Source: Flavobacterium dankookense (lineage in GTDB: Bacteria > Bacteroidota > Bacteroidia > Flavobacteriales > Flavobacteriaceae). Taken from it: a stretch of 64,000 bases of DNA. Positions within the stretch are counted from its first letter, which is position 1, and every line of letters begins with the position of its first letter. The notes under the pieces are model-generated. The model was not told where the DNA came from and made no database searches. It was given only the letters and a program-made list of their open reading frames with translations. Made by a program: the position numbers and the translations under genes. The stretch is from NCBI RefSeq assembly GCF_004362665.1, contig NZ_SNXR01000011.1:372001-436000 (forward strand), read 5' to 3'. Positions 33,981 to 43,036 of the stretch are shown here, piece by piece.

Positions 33981-35711
33981 TTAAACTTTGCTTAAAACTA
34001 AATTAAAAGTTACTTTAGTTCCTTTATTTTCTTTGCTTGTGGCTGTTATTGTTCCTTCAAATAATTCAATGATTTCTTTACAAAGATTTAAACCTAAACC
34101 AATGCCTAGATTATTAATATCACTTGAAACGCTTCCTTGATAATAAGGTTCAAAAATACTTTCTAACTCTTTTTCGTTAATTCCGATACCGTTGTCTATA
34201 ATATCGATATTAAGTGTTACTTCATACTCTGAACTTGAATCGGCATTTATGTTTACATTGATTTTACCATTTTCTGTAAACTTATTAGCATTTCCGATGA
34301 TGTTATAAAACAACTGGTGAATTTTGGCTACATCTGCATAAACTTCATAATCTGTTTTAATATTAGATTGTAACATTATTTTATTTGCTTTCGTTTCAAC
34401 AAACGAAGACATTGAAGTGATGATTTGTTCGAGTTCCGATTTTAGATAAAAGTTTTTATTCTTTAATTCCAGTTTATGGTTTTCATCTTTTGAATACTCT
34501 AGAATTTGATTAGACAACAACTGTAATGAATTGGTTGTGAATTGTATTGATTTAAACGTTTCTTTCACTTCTTCATCCTTCACAGATGCACTAATTTTTT
34601 TGCTGTAAATAGAAATAATACTTAAGGGTGAACGGATTTCGTGACTTATCATTCCAATAATTCTATTCTTAAAGCTCAAACTTTTAGATATTTTTTCTTG
34701 AGCAACAGTCAACCTTTTTTCATATTCGAAAGCCAAACGCGTAAATCCAAATAGTATTAGCGAAATAACAAACATTAAGAATATCAGCGCAGCAATACTA
34801 TAATTTCTAACTTTTTTGTTAGTTTCATATTGGTTTTGAAATTCTTTTTGACTGTCAGATTTGAATGAATTAGCAGCATTATTGAAATCTGGAAGCACAT
34901 TTTGGCTTAGCATTAAAAGTTGATTGTTGAATTGAATTAACTTCGAATCCTTTTGTCGTAAATTGACGAATGAATTTTTTAGTCGTTTAAATTCAGTTTC
35001 ATAGTACTTGTTCGACGACGTTATCAAATACTTCATTTGCTCTTCTAGTGTGCCTGTTTTAACTTTGTCTTTATATTTCATTGTAATAACAGTATTCAAT
35101 TGCTCTTTTTGAATTTCAATTTTACCCGAAAAAGCATCCGCTAATCGAGAAAACAACCCTTTTCTAGAAACGCTATCTACCTTTATAAACGTATTAGTAT
35201 TAATACTATCTAAAACCTTATTGTAGTTAAGAACATTAAACTGAAATGGTGAAGCCACATCAAGTGGAGTAGGATAGAGTTGTTTGTCAATAATAGAATC
35301 TATTGACGCTTTGATGTGTTTTATTTCGCTCTCTGTCCTGTTTCTTTTAGATAATACTTTTTTAAAAGCTTCACTGTTGTTAGTTGATATTCGCAAACTA
35401 TCAATAAGCAAACTAGTTTTGTTTAACGATAATAAATAATCGTCCAGTGACGTTTGATTTTTTGTATCAATATAAGTATTGAAATGTTTTTGAGAAGCAA
35501 TTATAGCAGAGTTCATCTCGCTAGTTAGTTTGCCAACCTCATTAGCGTTTGAAACATTAGTAAGAGCTTTGGACAACTTATCCTCATTAGCAGTTTCGTT
35601 ATACCAAATAACGACCACAACGATTTGCAAAAGAATAATGCAAGCCAACAAAGTATAGTGAACCAATTTTCTATTCTGAAAATTAAGGTTCTTGAAATAT
35701 ATCGAATTCAA
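33981..35711 (-). CDS. Transmembrane sensor histidine kinase
   Basis: 576 residues. TM1 (~17-36), an extracytoplasmic helical domain of about 265 residues, TM2 (~303-325), HisKA with His357 in MISHEIRSPLSIIS, then HATPase_c with NIIGNANKFTENG, DIIDNGIGINEKELESIFEPYYQ (in parts) and LGIGLGLNL. The orthodox HisKA paired with a LuxR-type regulator is less common than HisKA_3 but widespread in Bacteroidota. The sensory domain lacks recognisable ligand motifs; it looks like an elongated helical bundle. Confidence 0.92.
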   Translation of the reverse strand: MNSIYFKNLNFQNRKLVHYTLLACIILLQIVVVVIWYNETANEDKLSKALTNVSNANEVGKLTSEMNSAIIASQKHFNTYIDTKNQTSLDDYLLSLNKTSLLIDSLRISTNNSEAFKKVLSKRNRTESEIKHIKASIDSIIDKQLYPTPLDVASPFQFNVLNYNKVLDSINTNTFIKVDSVSRKGLFSRLADAFSGKIEIQKEQLNTVITMKYKDKVKTGTLEEQMKYLITSSNKYYETEFKRLKNSFVNLRQKDSKLIQFNNQLLMLSQNVLPDFNNAANSFKSDSQKEFQNQYETNKKVRNYSIAALIFLMFVISLILFGFTRLAFEYEKRLTVAQEKISKSLSFKNRIIGMISHEIRSPLSIISIYSKKISASVKDEEVKETFKSIQFTTNSLQLLSNQILEYSKDENHKLELKNKNFYLKSELEQIITSMSSFVETKANKIMLQSNIKTDYEVYADVAKIHQLFYNIIGNANKFTENGKINVNINADSSSEYEVTLNIDIIDNGIGINEKELESIFEPYYQGSVSSDINNLGIGLGLNLCKEIIELFEGTITATSKENKGTKVTFNLVLSKV

Positions 35712-35803
35712 TAGTTACTTTTTTAACATTTGTTTATTGTAGGTGGAAAACAAACATTCACTGATTTGGGGCAACAAAAATATAATATATTTAAATATAG
35801 TGA

Positions 35804-35873
35804 CAAAACTACGTTACATTTATCCATATAAATGTAATACATTTTGAAATCGCTTGTAGAATAAGTTCTACAA
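35804..35873 (-). promoter_or_regulatory. Promoter and two palindromes upstream of the sensor kinase
   Basis: Minus-strand TAGTTTTG (35804-35811) is an exact -7 match. Adjacent is a perfect palindrome TTACATTTAT-N4-ATAAATGTAA (35814-35837) covering the -33 region. Further upstream is TTGTAGAATAAGTTCTACAA (35854-35873), a perfect palindrome of the same type as at 33236-33253. The remaining parts of 35712-36048 show no gene. Confidence 0.6.
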
Positions 35874-36048
35874 TATATTTAGGTTTTTTTTACTGTTTTT
35901 TATACTTGATTATTACAACTTTTAACGTAAAAATGTTAATTAAAATTTCCCAATGATTAAAAGACCAACTAGAGCTATACAAGTTACTTTTTTAACAGTA
36001 ACAATACTCTAATTAGTCTGAAAATCAAGTTTGTAAAATACTCTAAAT

Positions 36049-37104
36049 CTATTTCAGTGATGTCATGTCTATTACAAAACGGTAGCGAACATCACTCTTG
36101 AGCATGCGTTCGTATGCTTCATTAATGTCTTGCATTTTGATGATTTCAATTTCGGAAACAATGTTGTGTTGTCCACAAAAATCTAACATTTCTTGTGTTT
36201 CGGCTATGCCGCCGATGAGTGAAGCAGCGATAGATTTCCGTCCCATAATCATTGGAACTGTGTTTAGGATGGGTTCTAATCCGCCGAGATAGCCAACTAA
36301 AACTAAGGTTCCGCTGGTGGTTAAAGTGGTTATATACGGATTGACATCATGCACATAAGGAACAGTGTCAATAATGACATCAAATTTTCCTGCTACAGCG
36401 TTCATTTGGTTTTCATCAGTAGAAATAACGACTGAATCTGCACCGAGTTCTAAGGCATCTTTTTCTTTATCTGGCGTTCTGGAGAAAAGGGTTACTTCGG
36501 CACCAAGACCTTTAGCGAGTTTGATTGCCATGTGTCCTAAACCTCCAAGACCAACTACGGCTACTTTACTTCCATTAGTCACATTCCAATGACGTAGTGG
36601 CGACCAAGTAGTAATTCCAGCGCATAATAATGGAGCGGTTGCTGCTAGGTCTAGATTAGCGGGAACTTTTAAAACAAAGTGTTCTTCTACCACTACTTTT
36701 TGCGAATAACCACCAAATGTCATTCCGCCGAGGTGTTTGTCTTCGCTATTGTAGGTTCCAATCCAGCCGTTTGAGCAGTATTGCTCTAGGTCTTTTTTAC
36801 AATTGTCACAGGTTTGGCAAGAACCAACTAAGCAACCTACAGCGGCAAAATCGCCGACTTTTAGTTTGGTTACTTTGCTGCCTACTTTGGTTACTTTACC
36901 CACGATTTCGTGACCAGGAACAGAAGGATAGCTAGTGAAACCCCAATCATTTCGTGCTGTGTGCAAATCGGAGTGGCAAACACCGCAGTATAGTATTTCG
37001 ATTTCAATGTCAGTATCAGTGGCGGTTCTACGCTCGATATTCATTTCTTGTAATGGTTGATCGGCTGCCGATGTTCCATAGGCTTTTACTGTGTTTGTGC
37101 TCAT
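36049..37104 (-). CDS. Zinc-dependent NAD(P)+ alcohol/aldehyde reductase (CAD/YahK-like)
   Basis: 351 residues, MDR superfamily. Catalytic zinc ligands in GVCHSDLHTARNDWG and PGHEIVGKV; structural zinc cysteines in VGSCQTCDNCKKDLEQYC; Rossmann motif GLGGLGHMAIKLAKGLGA; SLIGGIAETQEMLDF near the end is typical of the cinnamyl-alcohol-dehydrogenase/YahK group. It reduces aldehydes with NADPH in the cytosol. Monocistronic and ordinary in composition. Confidence 0.9.
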   Translation of the reverse strand: MSTNTVKAYGTSAADQPLQEMNIERRTATDTDIEIEILYCGVCHSDLHTARNDWGFTSYPSVPGHEIVGKVTKVGSKVTKLKVGDFAAVGCLVGSCQTCDNCKKDLEQYCSNGWIGTYNSEDKHLGGMTFGGYSQKVVVEEHFVLKVPANLDLAATAPLLCAGITTWSPLRHWNVTNGSKVAVVGLGGLGHMAIKLAKGLGAEVTLFSRTPDKEKDALELGADSVVISTDENQMNAVAGKFDVIIDTVPYVHDVNPYITTLTTSGTLVLVGYLGGLEPILNTVPMIMGRKSIAASLIGGIAETQEMLDFCGQHNIVSEIEIIKMQDINEAYERMLKSDVRYRFVIDMTSLK

Positions 37105-37243
37105 GATTTGTTATTGTTTGTTGTTTGTTACTTTAAAGAAGGTATAGTGTTCTGGTTTCTGGTTATTCCAAATTTAGTGATAATTGTTGAGTGTATTGAT
37201 TTTATTATTGAATGTTTTGTTATTGCTTATGAATACTAACGCG

Positions 37244-37411
37244 AACAATATCTACAGTATAAAAATTACTATCTATAGTAAAGAAATTATTATGTATATA
37301 TTAGTAATTGTTATCTGTAGTTAAGTAATTGTTATTAACTATTAGTTTATTGTTATCTGTATTTATTTAATTGCTATCAATAGTCAATAAATCGGTATTG
37401 ATTGCTAGAAA
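37244..37411. repeat. Degenerate 21-bp tandem array (8 units)
   Basis: Eight units of exactly 21 bp, starting at 37244, 37265, 37286, 37307, 37328, 37349, 37370 and 37391. Consensus begins ATTGTTATCTGTAGTTAAG; the ATT(G/A)(T/C)TAT start and a TAGT-like second half are the best conserved parts. The units are diverged, so the array is old or selected for spacing only. The flanking parts of 37105-37669 are T- and G-rich with no gene seen. Confidence 0.75.
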
Positions 37412-37669
37412 ATGAAGGTAAATGGGTTGTTTTTGAGTATGTTGCGGTGATTTTTGCAGTTTTTGTGTTGTTTTTTGGGTTTGAATTGTTGATGATTTTA
37501 TAGTAATAGGTTGTTTTTGAGGAGGTTTTGTGTATTTTTTTAATTGATTTTGGGATTTTGGTGTTGATTTGATAAAAATTGGGGTTGGTGTTTGTTGTTT
37601 TGTAAAAGAGTAGTAGTTTAGTATTGAGCTGTTTAGGTGTTTTTTTGGTATTGATTTTATTTTTTGATT

Positions 37670-38596
37670 ATGGAAAAACGGTATATTGAGAAGCGCGAGA
37701 TGTATTTGGCTGTGAAGGACTATATAACTGATGTTTCGGCGGATGTTTTGGAGCAGATGCCTGGGTTTGATTTGGCTTTTGGTCGTTTTAAGGCGGCGTT
37801 GGTTGCATTGGACAAGGCGAGTGTGCAACAGAGTGTGAACCGAAAGGGTTTTAGGGAGGTGAAGGATGCGCGACGGGTTGCTATGGTTAGTGCTGCGATT
37901 GATGTTAGTTTGCGCGTGGAGGCGTATGCGGTTAACACTAAGAATGTTTTATTGGCTAGTGAGATGCATTTTAGGTATAGTGATTTGTTTAAGAAGCGGG
38001 ATGGTTTGTGTGCGGATTTGTGTGGGTTTATTTATAAAAAGGCGAATGGATTGGTTGGTGATTTGGGTTCGTATGGGATTACTGCTGGTGTTTTGGCGGA
38101 TTTGAACAGTAAGGTTGTTGCTTTTATTGGTTCTATGCCGAAGCCTCGGATGGGGATTATTGAGCGGAAGGAGGCGACGCGGTTGATTGGTTTGACTATT
38201 GGGAAGATTGATGATGAAGTGGCTGTTATGGATACTTTGGTGCGGATGCTTCAACGGAGTGAACCAGAATTTTATAGTTCGTATTTTTCGGCGCGGAAGA
38301 TTATTCGTCGTGGGCATAGAAGGTTGGCGATTGAGGGGTTTGTTGTGGATGAGTTTGATGCTCCGGTTAGTAATGTTAGGGTTACTGTTATTGGGACTAA
38401 GGTTCGGCGCAGGACGAGTGCTTTGGGGAGTTTTTGGGTGAAGAATTTGAAGAAGGGTATTTATATAGTGTCGTTTGAGCGGGTTGGTTATGAGACGGAA
38501 CGGGTTAGTGTTGCTATTACGCAGGGGATTCGGAGTGAGGTAAGGGTGGTTTTGAGGAGAGAAGTTTTTAAGAATGAATTAAAAATTAATAATTAA
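37670..38596 (+). CDS. Helical protein with C-terminal carboxypeptidase-regulatory-like domain
   Basis: 308 residues from ATG 37670 (a TTG lies two codons upstream). Residues ~1-215 are helical with no signal peptide and no family I recognise. Residues ~225-295 (IEGFVVDEFDAPVSNVRVTVIGT ... TSALGSFWVKNLKKGIYIVSF, in parts) match the CarboxypepD_reg beta-sandwich. The coding strand is strikingly rich in G and T and poor in C, with GCG, CGG and GTG codons rare in neighbours. That points to foreign origin or strand-biased mutation. It stands alone after the 21-bp array. Confidence 0.65.
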   Translation: MEKRYIEKREMYLAVKDYITDVSADVLEQMPGFDLAFGRFKAALVALDKASVQQSVNRKGFREVKDARRVAMVSAAIDVSLRVEAYAVNTKNVLLASEMHFRYSDLFKKRDGLCADLCGFIYKKANGLVGDLGSYGITAGVLADLNSKVVAFIGSMPKPRMGIIERKEATRLIGLTIGKIDDEVAVMDTLVRMLQRSEPEFYSSYFSARKIIRRGHRRLAIEGFVVDEFDAPVSNVRVTVIGTKVRRRTSALGSFWVKNLKKGIYIVSFERVGYETERVSVAITQGIRSEVRVVLRREVFKNELKINN

Positions 38597-38934
38597 AAAT
38601 TACGAATTACGAATTACGACGTTGGAATTAAGCCCTTCGACCGTACTTCTGCTTCGCTCAGTATAGACTGGGTGACAAATAATCGTGGATTGGGTTTTGT
38701 GGTTTTTGGGTTTTGTTTGGTTTTGGATTTGTTGGTTTGTTTTGGAAATAATTATATATTTACGGTTGTGGTAACGTCTGACTGAAGTGAGACCTATTTG
38801 CTTAAATAGGGTTTTTTGGGTTTGGTTTTGTTTTGTTGGGCTTATAAATTTGTTGTAAGCAATTACTAAAAAAAAGGAAGTATGAATAAAATAGGAAATA
38901 ATTTTTATCTTAGTTCTAATTAAAAAAATGTAAC
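38597..38934. other. Intergenic region with repeat debris
   Basis: Contains a tandem AATTACGAATTACGAATTACG stretch (~38600-38620), then GCCCTTCGACCGTACTTCTG and CTTCGCTCAGTATAGACTGG, which resemble the CTTCGACT...GCTCAG intergenic repeats common in Bacteroidota. A G/T-rich segment follows to about 38840. No gene was recognised. Confidence 0.5.
38793..38818 (+). terminator. Terminator-like hairpin after the 37670-38596 gene
   Basis: Stem CCTATTT/AAATAGG with a 4-nt loop followed by GTTTTTT. Confidence 0.5.
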
Positions 38935-40230
38935 ATGAGAGCAGTATTAATCTTTTTCATAATTCTTTCCACTAATCTATATTCTCAAGAATATAAATAT
39001 ATCAAAATGGTAAGTGGTGTATCAATTTCATCGAAAATAAAAAATGAAATGTTATACATAAAATGGGAGAACATCAACAACGAAAAAGTAGAAGTAGGAT
39101 TTGAAAATCTAATTTGGTCAACAGGAACTGGAGCTTTTATTGCAAAACAAAATGGTGGCACATTCACCTTAAAGGCAAAAGAAATAGCAAGCGGTGATTT
39201 TTCAGGATCTTTTTGGAATGTACCTAAAGGATATGATGGAAATTCTCTTAATTTTAAATTAGATGGTATTGAAGTAAATTTCCCTGATAGGGAGAAACCA
39301 GTTTCTCCAAGTATACAAAACAAAATTCCACTTTCTAATAATACAAGTAACAATTCATCATTTGAAACTGAAAAAATCAAACAGCAAAAGTTAGAAAATG
39401 AGGAACGCTTAAGGTTAACAAGAATAGAAAATGAAAGAAAAACAAGAGAGATTGAGGATAATTACGCAAATCAATTACAACAAACTCAAAATTATATAAA
39501 CCAAAGTAATGTAACATTACAGAAAAATTCAGAAATAGTAAGTCAGGCATTTGATGAAGCAAAGAATACAATTAACGAAATTTATGAAAAAAAGAAAGCT
39601 AGAGAGGAAATAGCTGAGAAACAAAAAGAAGAAAAACGTTTAATTGCTAAACGTGACAAAGAGATTGCCGCTTTAAAAGAAAATCAAAGATTAGCCGAAA
39701 TTGAAGCTGAAATAAGAAATGAACAAATTTTAAATGAAGAGAAAATTGATATGGCGAGAAAAGAAGCAGAGGTTGAAATGCTAACTAGAAAAGATATTTT
39801 CGGAAAATTTTTTAATTATAGAAGAAATTTTAGTGAGGTGGATGAAAAAATAAACACTGTATATTTTTTAAAATATCAAAGATTTTTTGATAAAAATGAA
39901 ATCATTATCAAATTATATAAAGTTAACAGATATTCAGATGGAACATGGCCATTATTAGGTGATATTGGAAAAAAAATCAATATTGATCCCAATCAATCAA
40001 ATGTAAGTGTTGATTATAATTATCAACTTCTAAAATCTGAAGAGCTATTAGGTTTTTTTTTAGAAAAACAATTAAATGATTTTATGGATTTAATTATTAA
40101 TTCTGCAGATATATATATTCCTGGTGTGGCTGTTCAAATACATACAGATAAATATGGTAAACCACTTTACGAAGAAATAAATCCTATAACTACATCAAAA
40201 AATTTTGATAATGATTTTTGGAAAAATTAA
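38935..40230 (+). CDS. Exported coiled-coil protein of unknown function
   Basis: 431 residues. Signal peptide MRAVLIFFIILSTNLYSQ. Residues ~25-115 are beta-rich, ~145-285 are a long Glu/Lys/Asn coiled coil (KQQKLENEERLRLTR, EIAEKQKEEKRLIAKR), and the C-terminal ~140 residues are mixed. No family recognised. The following gene starts 20 bp downstream and also encodes an exported protein, so they form a pair. Whether they belong to the cassette array is uncertain: the first array element lies after the second gene. Confidence 0.65.
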   Translation: MRAVLIFFIILSTNLYSQEYKYIKMVSGVSISSKIKNEMLYIKWENINNEKVEVGFENLIWSTGTGAFIAKQNGGTFTLKAKEIASGDFSGSFWNVPKGYDGNSLNFKLDGIEVNFPDREKPVSPSIQNKIPLSNNTSNNSSFETEKIKQQKLENEERLRLTRIENERKTREIEDNYANQLQQTQNYINQSNVTLQKNSEIVSQAFDEAKNTINEIYEKKKAREEIAEKQKEEKRLIAKRDKEIAALKENQRLAEIEAEIRNEQILNEEKIDMARKEAEVEMLTRKDIFGKFFNYRRNFSEVDEKINTVYFLKYQRFFDKNEIIIKLYKVNRYSDGTWPLLGDIGKKINIDPNQSNVSVDYNYQLLKSEELLGFFLEKQLNDFMDLIINSADIYIPGVAVQIHTDKYGKPLYEEINPITTSKNFDNDFWKN

Positions 40231-40250
40231 TTACTCATAAAACTAATGTC

Positions 40251-41162
40251 ATGAAAAATAATTATTTCCTTTTTTTATTAATTAGTTGTTGTGTCTCATT
40301 TGCCCAAATAAATGATACCGATGCTAAATTAATGTATCAAAAAGCTGAAGATGCTTACAATAAAGAAAATTACCAAGATGCCATTAAAATTACTGCAGAT
40401 TTAAATGCGGAAATGAATCCAAATTCAAAGGTTTGGTCTCCAAAAGTTCTCTTTCTGCATTTAAAAAGTGCATATAGATATTTTCAGTTGGATAATTCAA
40501 GTAATAAAAGTTATGATAATTTTTTTATTTTATCAAAGCAATCAGAAAGTATGCTAGCGACAATTGACAAAACTACATATCCACAAGAAAAGTATAATGA
40601 AATAGTATTAATGAATGGCTATTTTCAAAAGAAAACCAAGGAATTTGAGGTGCAGAAAGACCGCACACCTCAAGAAGCTATTGATTTCTTGAATAAATGT
40701 GCAAAAGATTTTCCTGCAAAAGATGATACTTTCCAAAACTTAATTATCACTACTTTTAGCATAGACGATAAATATTTAAAAATAATCTCAACTTGTATAG
40801 ACAATAATCATAAAAAAGTTGTTTATGTTGATTTGGCAAACATTGATGACGTAAATTGCTGGAATACTGCTGAATGGAAAGAATTTATCCCTTGCAAATT
40901 CACGTCTAAAATTGCCAATCAATTTGTTGCAGTAGGAACGAGTTGCATGGATATAGGAGATTTTAATAATACAACAATTGATGTTGAAAAAGCATTTGTA
41001 AATTGGAACGAAAGACAACTTATGTTAAGCGATTATTTTGATGTAAAATCCAATTTATTTTTAAGAGAAAATTTTAGCTCACGTATAGAATCAGCATTAC
41101 AATTTTTAGTTGATTCTTCGCCGAAAAAAGAAGCTACAACAAAACCTGTAAGTAAATTTTAA
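40251..41162 (+). CDS. Exported protein of unknown function
   Basis: 303 residues from ATG 40251, chosen because a clear signal peptide starts there (YFLFLLISCCVSFAQ); an in-frame ATG 33 bp upstream overlaps the previous gene and would bury the signal. The N-terminal half looks TPR-like (KLMYQKAEDAYNKENYQDAIKI). No family recognised. It is followed by the first copy of the repeated array element. Confidence 0.65.
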   Translation: MKNNYFLFLLISCCVSFAQINDTDAKLMYQKAEDAYNKENYQDAIKITADLNAEMNPNSKVWSPKVLFLHLKSAYRYFQLDNSSNKSYDNFFILSKQSESMLATIDKTTYPQEKYNEIVLMNGYFQKKTKEFEVQKDRTPQEAIDFLNKCAKDFPAKDDTFQNLIITTFSIDDKYLKIISTCIDNNHKKVVYVDLANIDDVNCWNTAEWKEFIPCKFTSKIANQFVAVGTSCMDIGDFNNTTIDVEKAFVNWNERQLMLSDYFDVKSNLFLRENFSSRIESALQFLVDSSPKKEATTKPVSKF

Positions 41163-41173
41163 GATCTACATAT

Positions 41174-41300
41174 TACTACGTCTTACAACAGCCGTTTGGC
41201 AAGATTGCGAATTTTGCTGTAAATTCACGTTTGCGTTTTGCAACAAATTTTATTTTTGATAAAGAATAATAAGTTAGACGCTATAGCTACTATGTTAAGC
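41174..41300 (+). repeat. attC-like element, copy 1
   Basis: Left arm ACAACAGCCGTTTGGC, core ATTGCGAATTTTGCTGTAAA, then TTCACGTTTGCGTTTTGCAA and TTTTATTTTTGATAAAGAAT, ending near GTTAAGC (41294-41300), which fits the attC R' consensus GTTRRRY. The right half diverges from the other copies. Confidence 0.7.
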
Positions 41301-41339
41301 CATTTTAACTAGCGATTAATATAAAAAAAAACTTTATAG

Positions 41340-42242
41340 ATGAATATACTTAATAAAGAAGTATTTAGCGAAGACGATATCCTTGAAATTATAAATTCTA
41401 GATTAGAAGAGTCCATTAACATTGAGTTTAAGAATGCTAATGCTTTATCAAATGATAAAAATGTTAAAAAAGAAATTTCAAAAGACATTACCGCTTTTGC
41501 AAATTCTGATGGAGGTATAATATTCTATGGAATTGATGAGAAAGATCATGTAGCAAATGGATTATCATTTATTAACGGAAATATCTTTACAAAAGAATGG
41601 CTTGAAAATACTATTATTAGCACAATACAACAGAAAATTGATAATTTAAGAATTTTTCCTGTCAGATTTGAGGATGACTTTTTAAAAACAATATATGTTG
41701 TTAAAATTCCAAAATCACCTAATAATCCACACATAAACGGCGATAAGAAATTCTATAAACGACATAATTTTCAGTCAGTACCAATGGAGGAATACGAAGT
41801 AAGGAACTCATATCTCAAAGAGAGAGAAAGTTTAGTTTATATTGAAAAAGTAATATCCGAATTTATAGAGGAAAATGATACTCAATACATTTTTAAAATT
41901 GAGGTTCAAATTGTTAATGATGGTAAATTTGTTTCAGAAAAATACAAAATTGGTTGCGACATAAAAAATGCTTGCGGGCTAGGAATAAAATACTCGGAAG
42001 ATAATTATTCTGTAACAACTAAAGAACCTGATGGTTTCAAAATTTCTACAATTAAAATGGTTCCATTATTTCCAAGAGAACTTATGAATGCAATGTCATT
42101 TGACATAGAAATTCCAAAGAAAGAATTTGACACAATAATAGAAAATATTAAATTTATTTTTTTTGTTTTTAGTAAAGACACTTTGCAACAGGATGAAATG
42201 GAAGTTGGAAAAATGTTGAAAGAACTCATGGAAAAAATCTAA
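41340..42242 (+). CDS. AlbA_2 (Schlafen-like ATP-binding) domain protein
   Basis: 300 residues. N-terminal AlbA_2 domain, residues ~10-135: SINIEFKNANAL, DITAFANSDGGIIFYGIDE (the glutamate-rich and G-rich motifs of the family) and VVKIPKSPNNPHINGDKKFYKRH (in parts). The C-terminal ~160 residues are unrecognised and beta-rich. AlbA_2 proteins bind nucleotides or nucleic acid and recur in regulators and defence-related genes. Lies between array elements 1 and 2 as a single-gene unit. Confidence 0.8.
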   Translation: MNILNKEVFSEDDILEIINSRLEESINIEFKNANALSNDKNVKKEISKDITAFANSDGGIIFYGIDEKDHVANGLSFINGNIFTKEWLENTIISTIQQKIDNLRIFPVRFEDDFLKTIYVVKIPKSPNNPHINGDKKFYKRHNFQSVPMEEYEVRNSYLKERESLVYIEKVISEFIEENDTQYIFKIEVQIVNDGKFVSEKYKIGCDIKNACGLGIKYSEDNYSVTTKEPDGFKISTIKMVPLFPRELMNAMSFDIEIPKKEFDTIIENIKFIFFVFSKDTLQQDEMEVGKMLKELMEKI

Positions 42243-42249
42243 AAGCTAT

Positions 42250-42397
42250 CTACTAACAAGCGTTTGGCGAGTTTACAAATTTTACAGTAAATTCAAGTTC
42301 ACATTACGCAAGAAATTTTATCTTTAACAGTAATTAATCAGTTCAATAGTTCACCACTGCAGGAACTCGCGAAATATCATACTCAATAGTAATAACG
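42250..42397 (+). repeat. attC-like element, copy 2
   Basis: Starts CTACTAACAAGCGTTTGGCG. The arms GTTTGGCGAGTT and AACTCGCGAAAT (42364-42375) pair around the core AAATTTTACAGTAAATTCAA ... GCAAGAAATTTTATCTTTAA. The most divergent full-length copy. Confidence 0.7.
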
Positions 42398-42404
42398 AAA
42401 GTAT

Positions 42405-42869
42405 ATGAAAGAATGGTTTACATATGAATTTGGTTATGTCAATATAGATTCTGAGAATCTATATCTGACTAATTCTGGAAATTGGAGTGAAACTACTGAC
42501 TTGATGGAAAAGACGAAACGAGTTGCAAGTAAAAATGATACTAAAAGTTCCTCCATTTTAGGGTTTATTATTTTGATAGTTGGTTTGTTGGCGTTTTTGG
42601 TTGTTAAAAATCTTATATCGGGAAAAGTTGGGTTGACGTTACTAGTAGTAGCAATTGCAGGAGGATATAAACTTTACGATTATTTGAGAAGTGAAATAGG
42701 AGCAAAGTTCAAAATTCCGTTGACAAAGATTTCTGAAATCAGAGAAAATGGGAGCAGTATCGAAATCATTTTTACTAATGGTAAAGGGAATGTTGATAGC
42801 TACAAACTGCTGCGAGTGGAGGAAAAAGGTATAATGATAATGACATCATTAGAGGAATATATTGGATAA
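42405..42869 (+). CDS. Small membrane protein, unknown function
   Basis: 154 residues. Two adjacent hydrophobic segments (GFIILIVGLLAFLVV and VGLTLLVVAIAGGYKLY, ~48-86) between soluble ends; the C-terminal part (ISEIRENGSSIEIIFTNG) looks like a small PH-like beta domain. Family not recognised. It is a single-gene unit between array elements 2 and 3. Confidence 0.65.
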   Translation: MKEWFTYEFGYVNIDSENLYLTNSGNWSETTDLMEKTKRVASKNDTKSSSILGFIILIVGLLAFLVVKNLISGKVGLTLLVVAIAGGYKLYDYLRSEIGAKFKIPLTKISEIRENGSSIEIIFTNGKGNVDSYKLLRVEEKGIMIMTSLEEYIG

Positions 42870-42995
42870 TTGCTTTTTGGGCAATTGCGAATTTTATGGT
42901 AAGTTCACGTTTGTGTTTTGCAAGAAGTTTTATCTTTGATGGAGAATGATTGGTTGCGGAGTTCGTAACTGAAGCCAAGCGTTGAAAAGTTACTG
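42868..42995 (+). repeat. attC-like element, copy 3
   Basis: Core ATTGCGAATTTTATGGTAAG, TTCACGTTTGTGTTTTGCAA, GAAGTTTTATCTTTGATGGA, then GGTTGCGGAGTTCGTAACTG; ends GCGTTGAAAAG. TTGCGAA and TTTGCAA can pair with one wobble. Confidence 0.75.
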
Positions 42996-43036
42996 AAAAT
43001 AGTAAAGCTCGATACCTTATAAATTTATCAAACAAA

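Noticed and set aside
37244..37411. CRISPR array
   Set aside because: No unique spacers; a continuous 21-bp degenerate tandem repeat.
37367..37828. Minus-strand open frame opposite the 37.4-37.8 kb region
   Set aside because: Low-complexity Gln/Lys/Thr/Pro-rich translation caused by G/T-rich sequence on the other strand; no family features.
37949..38317. Minus-strand open frame inside the carboxypeptidase-regulatory-domain gene
   Set aside because: Shadow of the coding strand; Asn/Pro/Arg-rich with no recognisable domain.
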